The position numbers were made by a program, and so were the translations under genes. A stretch of 64,000 nucleotides of DNA from Aquarana catesbeiana (lineage: Eukaryota; Chordata; Amphibia; Anura; Ranidae), in assembly GCF_042186555.1 (NCBI RefSeq), contig NC_133332.1, forward strand, positions 127,009,875-127,073,874, written 5' to 3'. Within the stretch, counting starts at the first letter, position 1; each line of letters starts with the position of its first letter. This document shows positions 34,771 to 45,429 of the stretch, one piece after another. The notes under the pieces were generated by a model. It did no database searches, was not told where the DNA came from, and saw only the letters and a program-made list of their open reading frames with translations.

Positions 34771-35340
34771 GGCGCCACCACCAGTGCCTAAGGCACAATT
34801 TTTCAGCCCCTGTTTAACAGGGGCGTGTTAATTACAATTTTTGATGTAATACTTTGCAGCAGGGCTCGTTCCTGCATTCCAACTAGAGTGTCTGTGAGGG
34901 GTTGCAGTGTTGTGGCACCAGCACCAGTGCCTAAGGCCCAATTTTTCTGCCCCTGTCTAACAGGGGCGAGTAATTACAATTTTTGATGCAATACTTTGCA
35001 GCAGGGCTCGTTCCTGCGTTCCAACTAGAGTGTCTGTGAGGGGTTGCAGTGTTGTGGCACCAGCACCAGTGCCTAAGGCCCAATTTTTCTGCCCCTGTCT
35101 AACAGGGGCGTGTAATTACAATTTTTGATGCAATACTTTGCAGCAGGGCTCGTTCCTGCGTTCCAACTAGAGTGTCTGTAAGGGGTTGCAGTGTTGTGGC
35201 ACCAGCACCAGTGCCTAAGGCCTAATTTTTCAGCTCCTGTTCAACAGGGGCATGTAATTACAATTCTTTATCTAATATTTCACAGCAGGGCCCTGTGAGG
35301 GCTTACAGTGTTGTGGCCACAGCAACACCTAAGGCCCAAA
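34771..35340 (+). repeat. 142-bp tandem repeats in the hAT 3' region
   Basis: GTGCCTAAGG recurs at 34784, 34927, 35069 and 35211 (steps 143, 142, 142), with a shortened fifth copy near 35280-35340. Each unit has CAGCACCAGTGCCTAAGGC, a CCCCTGT..AACAGGGGC hairpin and TACTTTGCAGCAGGGCTCG. The decayed copy has a matching array at 47620-47900. Confidence 0.93.
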
Positions 35341-36367
35341 TTTTTGCTGAGTATATAGGGCAGGACCCTACTTTCAAACATCTAACTTACAAACGACTCC
35401 TACTTGCAAACGGAAGGAGACAACAGGAAGTGAGATGAAATCTACCCCTAGGAAGGGAAATTCTCTCCTGTAAGAGTTAATATGGCAAAACAATTTCTCC
35501 TTTCCACTGATGCTTTCCAATCCTTGTTCCACAAAAAACCCAAATTTTCAAAAAACATTTTTCATTGGGACAAAAAGTGAGGTGAAATCTTCTGAAGAGG
35601 AGGAAAGACAGCAAAACAAATGTCACAGGGGTGATAACCCTTCCCTATGTTTTCCAAAAAGCTTAAAAAAGATTTTTTGGCTGGAGCTAAACGCTTTAAA
35701 AATTTACCCGTTCAAAATTACAAAGAGATTCTACTTAACAACAAACCTACAGTCCCTGTCTTGTTTGCACCGCCTGTATACTGCTGTTCAGAGTATATAG
35801 GGCCTTTCCTTATTTTAATTTGGATGCGGGGTTCCCCTTAATATCCATACAAGACCCAAAGGGCCTGGTAATGGACTGGGGGGTACCCATGCCGTTTGTC
35901 TCACTGATTTTCATCCATATTGCCATGACCCGACATGACATTAAACCCGCAAGCAGTTTTAAATGAGATTTTTTCCTTTAAAAATGACATTTGGTGCAGG
36001 GACTGTTCTAAACACGGGAAACACGAGCCACTTTACAGGCCTACTATAGACACACCCCAGGTACGATATTTAAAGGAATATTTCACTTTTTTTTTTTTAC
36101 TTTAAGCATCATTAAAATCACTGCTCCCGAAAAAACGGCCGTTTTTAAAAGTTTTTTTTGCATTGATACATGTCCCCTGGGGTAGGACCCGGGTCCCAAA
36201 ACCCTTTTTAGGACAATACCATGCAAATTAGCCTTTAAAATGAGCACTTTTGATTTCAAACGTTCGAGTCCCATAGACGTCAATGGGGTTCTAACGTTCG
36301 TGCGAACTTTCGGTCCGTTCGCAGGTTCTGGTGCGAACCGAACCGGGGGGTGTTCGGCTCATCCCTA

Positions 36368-36375
36368 GTCAGCAG
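36368..36375. repeat. hAT target-site duplication, right copy
   Basis: GTCAGCAG, identical to the left copy at 29849-29856. Confidence 0.9.
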
Positions 36376-36589
36376 CAGGTTCACAATAGACATGCCGATG
36401 AGGTTTAAATGGAGGGGAGGAGGGACAGAGGGTATCCTCTTGCTCACACGATGAAACCAAAAATCAAAGAAAGGTTAGACATAGTGTGATATCATTTAAA
36501 ATTCATTTAATAAAAAGGAGGGTAACTGAAACACTCACGTTTCAGAAGTACACAAAAAGCTCATATGAAGACATGTAAAGGCACGATGA

Positions 36590-36659
36590 TGTTGGCAGAA
36601 CTCGACCCAATGCATTTTGTCTGATTAGACGTCATCTGGGGTGTGAGTGACTGCCAACA
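36590..36659 (-). ncRNA. Hammerhead ribozyme-like fold, decayed
   Basis: Minus strand. Stem I: TGTTGGCAG (36659-36651) pairs with CTGCCAACA (36598-36590), continued inside by CTC/GAG and CCC/GGG across internal loops. Then the core CAGATGA (consensus CUGANGA with one change), stem II GTCT-AATC-AGAC, AAAA where GAAA is expected, and a palindromic ATGCAT for the short stem III. The changes from consensus (GAAAC to AAAAT, ACGCGT to ATGCAT) are all CpG-type transitions. Likely inactive. Confidence 0.5.
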
Positions 36660-37325
36660 ACTGCGTGCTTAAATAGGCTTTGTGGCCCCAAATTGGAATA
36701 AGTGATGACGTTGAAGTTCCGGCATGGATTCGCGTCATTTCCAGTCTGAATGAAAAATAGCTTAGTTAATGTGGCCTCAATAAAGATTATATCAGGGCTA
36801 AGTTAAATAAATTAAAATAGAGTATGCCCCCAAATCAAGGGAACTGATAAATACTAAAAGGCTACTTGTATACATGGTAAAAAGAGAAAAGTGCGGTCCA
36901 TGCCTCACTGTGGCCCAGCGTCAGGTACAATGTCCTTTATGTGCAACGGGGAGGATGTGAGGGACCAAGCCTCACTCTGAAAAGTAAATATCCGGCGTCA
37001 CTTCCCCATCGGCGAAACCAGAAGTAAGTGCGTGTCAAGCCTTGCCTTAGGATAGTATGGATAACACGTACCACGTGGCCAGAAGTCACGTGATAAGCAC
37101 AATGACGTCAATACATCGTACAAGTGCAACATCTCAATGACACTTCTATAACAAAATAATGCCACAAATGGATGGTAATGGTCAAGGTGTCAAATCAAGT
37201 TGGAACCACACAAGCCGTACATATAAATGGACAACATGGCTAACCAAGAGTGGCAATTAAATGATATATTTAACCACTTGCCGACCGGGCCATAGTCGAA
37301 AGACGGCTGCAGCGCGGTCGGCTAG

Positions 37326-37545
37326 TTCTGGGTGGACGTCCCTGGGACGTCCTCCCAGAATACTGCTCTCGCGCGCCCCCTGGGGCGCGCACCCGAGAAC
37401 TTCCGTGACCGCCGGGTCCAGAGGACCCGGCGCATCACGGATCACGGTAAACGGCCGCTGATCGCGGCCGTTTACCATGTGATCGCTCCGTCAAATGACG
37501 GAGCGATCACATGTCAACAGACCGGCGTCATCTCATGACGCCGGT
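37326..37545. repeat. Six consecutive hairpins
   Basis: Near-perfect inverted repeats follow each other: 37326-37360, 37371-37390, 37411-37431, 37446-37476, 37476-37513 and 37521-37545. Examples: GCGCGCCCCC/TGGGGCGCGC and ACCGGCGTCAT/ATGACGCCGGT. A seventh, weaker one spans about 37550-37600. The related element at 45430 has several at 46320-46560. Confidence 0.9.
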
Positions 37546-37700
37546 TCCTCCCTCCCCTCTCTGTACCGATCTGTACAGTGCGAGGGGAGAGGGGGAGGGA
37601 TCGGATGGCAGCACCGCTGTGGGCTGCATGTGTAGTGCCCACAGCGGTGCTCAGTGACAATTGCAGTCACATCCATCCATCCCTCCATGCTCAGCCATCC

Positions 37701-38196
37701 CTGCAATACTCTGCGTAATACCCCGCAATACTCTGCGTAATACCCCGCAATACTCTGCGTAATACCCCGCAATACTCTGCGTAATACCCCGCAATACTCT
37801 GCGTAATACCCCGCAATACTCTGCATTATACCCCGCAATACTCTGCGTAATACCCCGCAATACTCTGCATTATACCCCGCAATACTCTGCATTATACCCC
37901 GCAATACTCTGCATTATACCCCGCAATACTCTGCATTATACCCCGCAATACTCTGCATAAATACCCCGCAATACTCTGCATAAATACCCCGCAATACTCT
38001 GCATAAATACCCCGCAATACTCTGCATAAATACCCCGCAATACTCTGCATAAATACCCCGCAATACTCTGCATAATACCCCGCAATACTCTGCATTATAC
38101 CCCGCAATACTCTGCAATATGCCCAGCAATACTCTGCAATATACCCAGCAATATACCCTGCACTACTCCGCAATACTCTGCAATACCCCGCAATTT
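37701..38196. repeat. 22-bp minisatellite (GCAATACTCTGCGTAATACC)
   Basis: About 22 units of GCAATACTCTGC plus GTAATACCCC, CATTATACCCC or CATAAATACCCC variants. Variants are grouped, which suggests local spreading of new types. Open frames here (repeating IAGYYAEYCGV) are by-products of the repeat. Confidence 0.95.
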
Positions 38197-40169
38197 TTAA
38201 CCAGTTCCCGCCCACAGTCATATGACGTCCTTGACTTTGAGCGGGGATATCTGAATGATGGTTGCAGCTACAGGCATCATTCAGATATCAGCTTTTTCAG
38301 CCGGCGATTTCCTACACCATAAGAATGATCATAGTGGCTGTTCCACTGCTTGATCGTTCTTACGGGAGGCGAGAGGGGACGCCCCCCCCTTCCCGCCACC
38401 CTCCGGTGCTTCTACCGACTCACCGCTACGATCGAAGCCAAGATCGTTTTTTTTTTTTTTTAATTTCAGGCTTCCCAGCCTAGAGGTGAGATGTGGGGTC
38501 TTATTGACCCCATATGTCACTGTAAAGAGGACCTGTCATGCCATATTCCTATTACAAGGATGTTTACATTCCTTGTAATAGAAATAAAAGTGATCAAAAT
38601 TTTTTTTGGGGGGGAAAAAGTGTCAAACTAAAATAAATAAAGTAAAATAAACAATAAAAAAAAAAAAAAAAAATGTTTAAAGCGCCCACATTCGTGTGCT
38701 CGCATGCAGAAGCGAACACATACGTAAGTCCCGCCCACATATCAAAACGGTGATCAAACCACACATGTGAGGTATCACTGCGAACGTTAGAGCGAGAGCA
38801 ATAATTTTGGCCCTAGACCTCCTCTGTAACTCAAAACATGTAACCAGTAAAAAATTTTAAAGCGTCACCTATGGAGATTTTTAAGTAGCGACGTTTGGCA
38901 CCATTCCACAAGAGTGTGCAATTTTGAAGGGTGACATGTTAGGTATCTATTTACTCGGCGTAACTTCATCTTTCACATTATGCAAAAACATTGGGCTAAC
39001 TTTACTGTTTTATTTTTTTTTAAAGCACAAAACTGTTTTTTTTCCAAAAAAAAGCGTTCGAAAAATTGCTGCGCAAATACCGTGCGAGATAAAAAGTTGC
39101 AACAACCGCCATTGTATTCTCTAGGGTCTTTGCTAAAAAAAATATATATAATGTTTTGGGGTTCTATGTAATTTTCTAGCAAATAAATTATTATTTTTAC
39201 ATGTAGGAGAGAAATATAAGAATTGGCCTGGGTGCTCCAGAACGCCTGGAGGTGCTCCGTGCATGTTGGGCCTCTGTATGTGGCCACGCTGTGTAAAAGT
39301 CTCACACATGTGGTATCACCATACTCGGGAGTAATAGCAGAATGTGTTTTGGGGTGTAATTTGTGGTATGCATATGCGGTGTGTGAGAAATAACCTGCTA
39401 ATATGACAATTTTGTGAAAAAAAAAAAGAAAAAAAAAAAGAAAAAAAAAAATCTTGATTTTGCAAAGAATTGTGGGAAAAGATGACAATTTCAAAAAAAC
39501 TCACCATGCATCTTTCTAAATACCTTGGAATGTCTTCTTTCCAAATAGGGGTCATTTGGGGGGTATTTGTACTTTTCTGGCATGTTAGGGTCTCAAGAAA
39601 TTAGATAGGCCATCAGCACTTCAGGTGTGATCAATTTTCAGATATTGGCACCATAGCATTTGGACTCTCTAACATTCACAAAGACCAAATAATATACACC
39701 AAGTTGTACTTATTTTTACCAAAGATATGTAGCAGTATAAATTTTGGCCAAAATTTACAAAGAAAAATTACTAATTTGCTAAATTTTATAACAGAAACAA
39801 AGAAAAATTCATTTTTTTACCAAATTTTCAGTCTTTTTTCTTTTATAGCGCAAAAAATAAAAAACCCAATGGTGATTAAATACCACCAAAAGAAAGCTCT
39901 ATTTGTGTGAAAAAAAGGACAAAAATTTCATATGGGTACAGTATTGTATGACTGAGTAATTGTCATTCAAAGTGTGAGAGCACCGAAAGCTGAAAATTGG
40001 TCTGGTTAGGAAGGGGGTTTAAGTGCCCAGTGGTCAAGTGGTTAAAACAAAAGTGTACATTATCTATATTCATAACAATCAGATAAATCACATCGTATAT
40101 GAATCAATATAGGTTCCTCCAACAGAGATAGTAGTAAATCCCCAAAAAGTAGTTAAAAATACAAATAAA

Positions 40170-40310
40170 ATTATGATGATTTCATATTGATATTATCATT
40201 ATGCTCTATTGATAAAAGCATTAATATCCCACTCCACATTCATACAGATTGGGGAGTGGGATTGTAACTCATAAATCCAATACGTTTCAAGTCTAGATAC
40301 ACCCCTATTC
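40170..40310 (-). pseudogene. GIY-YIG endonuclease C-terminal fragment (PLE)
   Basis: Minus-strand translation with frame changes gives RLETYWIYEL, then LNVEWDI-like NVEWDINAF, matching the end of frog Penelope-like GIY-YIG domains (a WIF/WIY-x-L segment followed by GLN(V/L)xWD). About 40 residues remain. Compare the fuller fragment at 43570-43990. Confidence 0.5.
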
Positions 40311-41689
40311 CACTACCATTACTGAGCATCACTGTACCAAATAAGTTGATAAAACATGATAAAACATCAAGAGTGATTGATTTGTTGGCTATAGTATATA
40401 TTGAGAGTACTGTATCTTCAAGAGGGTAGAACTGTATAAGGGATTGTTGGTATTCCTGTTAATACATGATATAGAGGAATGTTTTTAACTGTATAATGGT
40501 TTTATTGATTTGGTTTAAATAACATTTGTATACATTTTATTTTAATTTTGGGTTGCAGTGGATCCTTGAGTGCCAGAAAAGGCCAATCATTCTAAACAAT
40601 TTGTATATATCAATTCACAGTATGTGGTGCTTGGTTATATACATACCATCCTCTTATGTCATAAATTGCTAAGAAATCAGAACCCCTCTCAAAGGCAAGC
40701 TTCCCCTGGAGCCAATAACCATGCATACCACTTCTTTGTCATTATAATTCTACGCTTTTTGTTGTAATCATGGAGCTTTCTCATACCAACTCTACAGTAG
40801 AGCATTTGTTACAGTGTATAAACCAGCAATACCTGGACTTTTCCCCTTTTTCAGTTTTGTAAATGCCCCCAATACTGCTAGTTATACAGTATATCTCAGA
40901 GGTAAGACATAACAAAGTGCTAGTTCTTCCTTTGCATTGAGCTGAAAACTGTAGGGAGGTGAAAGTGTTTTGGGAAGAGAAATCAGTGGGGATTTTGGTA
41001 TGTTTGGGAGTTGACATGAAGAGAGGCCACAGTCTGTCAGTGGTGTGTACATTACTGAAGAACCTAACTGCATTGTTTGTTGTAGAGATAGGGCAGAAAC
41101 CATGTTGGCAGGAATGTTTGAGAGAATGGTAGCATAGAAAGTACAGACAATTCCTGGTGAGTGGATTGGAAATCTTTAAAGGTGGAGTAAAAAATCACCC
41201 TTTTATCATTATACCAACATCTGGTGGAAAAGAAACTGCAACTTTCTTGAGTGAAGATCTGTCATTTGTTTATTAGTTAGACTTGTCAATGAGTTCCACC
41301 CTTGGGTTTTATAGTATGGAATTGTTTAAATATTGTATATTATTTCAGTGGAATGTGTGCTCAAAGCTTTATCTTCTGTAGAGATGTTGTTTTTCCTGTT
41401 GGTAGTCTTCAGTAATGCTTGTGTTACAAATCCAGTGTCCTTCATCATGGTTGCTGATCAAAACTGCTTTGCTTAAACAACCACCTGCAACATGTTGTTA
41501 GGGCTTTATTTAATTCTCCCTATAATAGGTACCCCAAGGTGCAGGTGGCATCTGTTTTTCAGTGCAGCACTCTGGTGCTCTGAATCTGGCCATTATGGAT
41601 TTGTGGATCCCTTTATCAGTTGATGCTAAAAAAATTCTGGCAAGTAAACCAGCTGAATACTTAAAGTGATTGTAAATAGAGATTGTAAA
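40311..41689. other. Intergenic, nothing recognised
   Basis: AT-rich, no bounded repeat or exon found between the PLE remnant and the second hAT copy. Confidence 0.5.
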
Positions 41690-42839
41690 CAGAGAACACT
41701 CCCCGGTTTGGTTTGCGCCAGAACTTTGGAACATCTCAAAAGTTTGGAGCCAAACAATGAACCCTATTAAGGTCTATGGGACACGAACTTTGAAAAATTA
41801 AAAGTACCCATTTTGAAGATGGAAAATTCTGTAAAAAAATGCATTTTCTTTGTTTCTGTGATAAAATTTTGCAAATTAGTAACTTTTCTTCATATATTTT
41901 GGCCAAAATTTATACTGCTACATATCTTTGGTAAAAATAACCCAAATCAGTTTATATTATTTGTTCTTTGTGAAAGTTATAGAGCCAACAAGCTATGGTG
42001 CCAATCTCTGAAAATTGATCACACCTGATGCACTGACGGCCTTTCTCATTTCTTGAGACCCTAACAAGCCAGGAAAGTACAAATACCCCCCAAATGACCC
42101 CTTTTTGGAAAGTAGACATTCCAAGGTATTTAGTAAAAGACATGGTGAGTTTTTTGAAGGTGTAATTTTTTCCCACAATTCTTTGCAAGATCAAGATTTT
42201 TTTTTTCACAAAATTGTTATATTAGGAGGTTATTTCTCACACACAGCATATGCATACCACAAATTACACCCCAAAACACATTCTACTACTCCTCCTGAGT
42301 ATGGCGATACCAGATGTGTGTAACTTTTACACAGCGTGGGCCACATACAAAGGCCCAACATGCAGGGAGTGCCATCAGGTGTTCTTAAAGCACAAATTAC
42401 ACATATAATTTCCAGGACAAGAAAAACGCCCCAAATATGACCCCATTTTGGAAAGAGAACAACCCAACATATAATCTATGAGGCATAATGAGTTTTTTAA
42501 ACATGTCATTTTTTTCTACAAGTTTTTGGAAAATGTGTGAAGAAAATGAAAACGCATTTTTTTTGCACAACGTTGTCTATTTACACAATATTTCTAACAC
42601 ATAGCATGTACATACCAAAAATTACACCCCAAAATAGATGCTCCTACTCCTCCTGAGTACGGCGATACCACATGTGTGAGACTTTTCCACAGTGTGGCTA
42701 TATAAAAAGGCCCAACATGCAGGGAGCACCGACGGTTTCTCGGGGCATACGTTTCAAATCTAATTTGACTACCTATTACACTTTTGTGAGGCACTGTAGT
42801 GGCTTGGATGTGGCTTGGATGATAACTGATGTGGCATGG

Positions 42840-43155
42840 ATGAGCATGAATGGCTGAGTATGGATGGGATGACTGAGCATGAATTAGTATGGCTGAGTAC
42901 GGCCGGGTACGGCTGAGTATGGATGGGTACGGCTGAGTATGGCTGGCTATAGATGGGATGGCTGGGTACAGCTGAGTATGGCTGGGTACAACCGAGTATG
43001 GCTGGGTACGACTGAGTATGGCTGGGTACAGCTGAGTACGGCTGGGTACGGCTGAGTATGGCTGGGTATGGATGGGATGGCTGGGTATGGCTGAGTACGG
43101 CTGGGTACGGCTGAGTATTGCTGGGCATGGATAGGATGACTGGGTATGGCTGAGT
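42840..43155. repeat. ~20-bp minisatellite (GGCTGAGTACGGCTGGGTAC)
   Basis: Tandem GGCTGAGTA(T/C)GGCTGGGTA(C/T) units with single-base variants. Long proline/serine-rich frames across it (SHTQPYPAIL) are by-products. It is cut from its other half by a PLE fragment. Confidence 0.9.
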
Positions 43156-43204
43156 ATGAGGGTTGTATTTATTGTCAAGCCACAGTGACCAAACGCAAAT
43201 GAGA

Positions 43205-43255
43205 ACAGTTGACGCATTTCAGCCTATAAGGCCTTAGTTATAACCACATAACAGA
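43205..43255 (-). ncRNA. Weak hammerhead-like motif
   Basis: Minus strand: GGTT paired with AACT as a stub of stem I, stem II GGCC-TTATA-GGCT, an intact GAAA, and TGCGTC before the expected cleavage point. The CUGANGA core has three changes, so alone it would not be called; the position after a GIY-YIG remnant and likeness to 36590 and 63817 support it. Confidence 0.3.
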
Positions 43256-43569
43256 CATGAAACTTTGAAATAAATAGTAGCTCTAAGGATCACTGGCTCC
43301 ACCCATTAATTGTCTTAATTGACTGCAGGCAATTATCCAAAAAAGGGGAATCAGCTATACTGCATATAGGGTGATCCATATGTATGCCACTATTTCTCAC
43401 ACTCCTTATAGTGATAATAAGTACATGTGTGTACACACTCGTGCATGCACTCGTGCACGTATACACGATTAAAACACACCATGAGATTCACAAACATTAA
43501 ATACAAAAAATAAAAATAAAAAATAATAATCCAGGTATGTGAAAAAAGACACCAGAGGAGGAAAAGAGA

Positions 43570-43985
43570 GAAAGAGAGAGGAGGCTCTGGGGAGAGGCAT
43601 GCTTAATGTAAGTGCAAGTCCAGATCCCACCTCAGGTTTAACCCCTGAGGCAATCTAGTTTTCTAAAAATCCACCATGCTTCTCTCCCCAGTAGCCTTCT
43701 CTCCCTATCACCTCCTCTGGGCGAGTGAGACAACAGTTCTATCTAAAAATCCACCATGCTTCTCTCCCCTGTAGCCTTCTCTCCCTATCACCTCCTCTGG
43801 GCGAGTGAGACAACAGTTCTATTCCTCTAAAGCGGGAAGAGGAGAGATCACCCTGGTGATATTCCCTAAAGTGACGTGTTGCAATCAAAATATTTCTAGC
43901 ATTTGGATTATTTGTGTCACAGTAGTGTTCCCCTATACGGCTCTCAAAGCATGTGTGGTACAGCCTACATATTGGAGGTTGCATG
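43570..43985 (-). pseudogene. GIY-YIG endonuclease remnant (PLE)
   Basis: Minus-strand translation gives CNLQYVGCTTHALRAV (the YVG motif of GIY-YIG) in one frame, then RIGEHYCDTNNPNARNI, ATRHFREYHQGDLSSSRF, RGIELLSHSPRGGDRE and EAWWIFR in another. These match the nuclease domain of amphibian Penelope-like elements. An 80-bp tandem duplication (43662-43741 and 43742-43821) repeats the RGGDRE..EAWWIF segment and breaks the frame. A 238-residue open frame running across this and the minisatellite is chimeric. Confidence 0.65.
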
Positions 43986-44445
43986 AAATGGCTGAGTATG
44001 GCTGAGTAAAGCTGAGTACGGCTGTGTACGGCTAGGTACAGCTGAGTACGGCTGAGTATTGCTGGGCATGGCTGGGTATAGCTGGATACGGATGGGTATG
44101 GCTGAGTATGGATGGGGTGGATGGGATGGCTGAGCATGGATGGATGAGTATTGCGGAGGATGGATGGATGGCTGAGCATGGATGAATGGATGTGTATGCT
44201 GAGTATGGATGGCTGAGCATGTATGGATGAGTATGCTGAGCATGGATGGATGGATGAGTATGCTGAGTATGGATGGCTGAGCATGGATGGATGAGTATGC
44301 TGAGTATGGATAGCTGAGAATAGATGGATGAGTATGCTGAGTATGGATGGCTGAGAATGGATGGATGAGTATGCTGAGTATGGATGGCTGAGGATGGATG
44401 GGTATGCTGAGTATGGATGGCTGAGCATGGATGGATGGATGGCTG
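43985..44445. repeat. ~36-bp minisatellite (GAGTATGGATGGCTGAGCAT)
   Basis: Units of GCTGAGTATGGATGGCTGAGCATGG-type sequence plus ATGGATGAGTAT. It is the continuation of the array at 42840-43155 with a longer derived unit. Confidence 0.9.
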
Positions 44446-45429
44446 GAATTGTCACATATCAGCGCTGTGGGCACTACAGATCCAGCCCACAGCGCTGCTG
44501 CCACCGATCTCTCCCCCTCTCCCCTCGCACTGTACAAATCGGTACAGAGAGGGGAGAGAGGGACCAGACGTGACGCCGGTTTGTTTACAGTCATTGCTCC
44601 GTCATGATCGGTGATGCGCCGGGTCCGGTCACGGATATTCCCAGCTGTGTGCCCCATGGGGCGCGCGGGAGCGGGATTCTGGGAGAACGTCAATGTACGC
44701 CCTCCAAGAGTTATTGAGCTGCGCTGTAGCCATGATTCGGTTAAAAAAAATAAAGCGGTTAAAAAAAAAAAAAGGGGGCACTATTATTCCTATTACAAGG
44801 AATGTAAACATCCCTTGTTATAGAAATAAAGAGGATACCAGGGTTATGGTAGCTAGCTGCTGCCATAACAACAATATTCCTCTTCAAAGTACCGTTGTAT
44901 AATGACGGTGGGCAGTCCATAAGTGGTTAAAAAAGATCATTTTTAAATGAGCAGTGATTTAACCACTTACGGTCCGCCGCATGCCAATATACGTCCTAAC
45001 TTTGAAGAGAAATATCCTTGCTATGGCAGCAGCTAGCTGCAATAACCCCGGTATCCTCTTCTTTGGCCGGCGGTCCGCTTTCCAATAAGAGTGGTCTCTG
45101 CGGCGGATTTACCGCGACATCACTTTTATTGGTGGCGGCCGCGCTCCAGTGCCCTCCACCGCTTACCGGAGCCATCGGCAGTGGCGGAGGCAATTGGATG
45201 TTGCTTCTTGCTTGGTTTGGAGATGAGTGAGGGGAAGATGGCTCCCAGCTGTCTCCATATCATTGCAGGGCGGAAGCGACGTCAAAACGTCTCTTCCTCT
45301 TCCTCATAGCTCTTAAAGGGCCATATTTTTTATAAAAAAATTTTAAAAATTTTAGAATGACAATTTTTTTAAAATTGTATTTTAGTGTAAATATGAGATC
45401 TGAGGTCTTTTTGACCCCAGATCTCATAT

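Larger units (their letters stand above)
29857..36367 (+). mobile_element. hAT transposon, 6.5 kb, nearly complete
   Basis: Ends TAGGGATGAGC and GCTCATCCCTA (11 bases, perfect) are flanked by 8-bp GTCAGCAG duplications. In order it holds: GC-rich subterminal hairpins (30018-30124), a TA-rich hairpin near 30290-30345, six 167-bp repeats (30376-31349), a BED-finger hAT transposase in two frames (31379-34644), 142-bp repeats (34771-35340) and about 900 bases of 3' non-coding DNA with C/G-rich subterminal sequence. The clean ends, perfect duplication and single transposase lesion argue for a fairly recent insertion. A decayed relative on the minus strand spans 41690-52222. Confidence 0.93.
37270..40045 (+). 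mobile_element. TTAA-flanked composite element (piggyBac-like)
   Basis: Ends TTAACCACTTG and CAAGTGGTTAA with TTAA at both edges, the piggyBac target. No transposase frame, so non-autonomous. Left to right: a row of hairpins (37326-37545), a 22-bp minisatellite (37701-38196), and at 38197 a second TTAACCAGTTCCCG start, suggesting another element of the kind inserted inside. The 38490-39150 part matches 46637-47240, the 39480-39860 part matches 42180-41830 in reverse, and the last 130 bases match 45430-45560 in reverse. It sits in the PLE remnant. Confidence 0.75.
36376..40310 (-). mobile_element. Penelope-like element remnant, interrupted
   Basis: On the minus strand the order is: C-terminal end of a GIY-YIG endonuclease (40310-40170), 3' non-coding DNA to 40046, an inserted TTAA element (37270-40045), more non-coding DNA, then a hammerhead-like fold (36659-36590). 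PLEs encode reverse transcriptase fused to a GIY-YIG nuclease, and their terminal repeats are known to carry hammerhead motifs. No reverse-transcriptase segment remains. The left limit is uncertain and may lie beyond the hAT insertion. Confidence 0.55.
43160..43985 (-). mobile_element. Penelope-like element fragment in a minisatellite
   Basis: Splits the minisatellite, whose units resume on both sides. On the minus strand: GIY-YIG remnant (43985-43570), non-coding DNA, then a hammerhead-like motif (43255-43205) ending in an AATAAATACAACC stretch. No reverse-transcriptase part. Confidence 0.6.
41813..44930 (-). mobile_element. TTAA-type element(s) in the second hAT copy
   Basis: The right edge is TTAA at 44927-44930 (minus: TTAACCACTTATGGACTG). 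The left edge TTGA at 41813-41816 is one change from TTAA. The first hAT copy has TTAA at the matching place (near 36236). A second start, TTAACCGAATCATGGC, at 44744 suggests one element nested in another. Contents on the minus strand: hairpin/GC-rich part (44740-44450), minisatellites (44440-43985 and 43155-42800), a PLE fragment between them, and conserved 3' DNA to 41813 matching 39150-39860. Confidence 0.7.

Noticed and set aside
37701..38196. Possible CRISPR-like array
   Set aside because: Units are contiguous with no unique spacers, and the window is eukaryotic; it is a minisatellite.
37533..38221. Repetitive minus-strand frames (IAGYYAEYCGV repeats)
   Set aside because: They are translations of the 22-bp minisatellite; the unit length and its 23/24-base variants explain the open frames, and no start context or domain supports a gene.
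42594..44693. Proline/serine/tyrosine-rich minus-strand frames of 200-240 residues
   Set aside because: Produced by the GGCTGAGTAC and GAGTATGGATGG minisatellites, in part fused to PLE remnant sequence.
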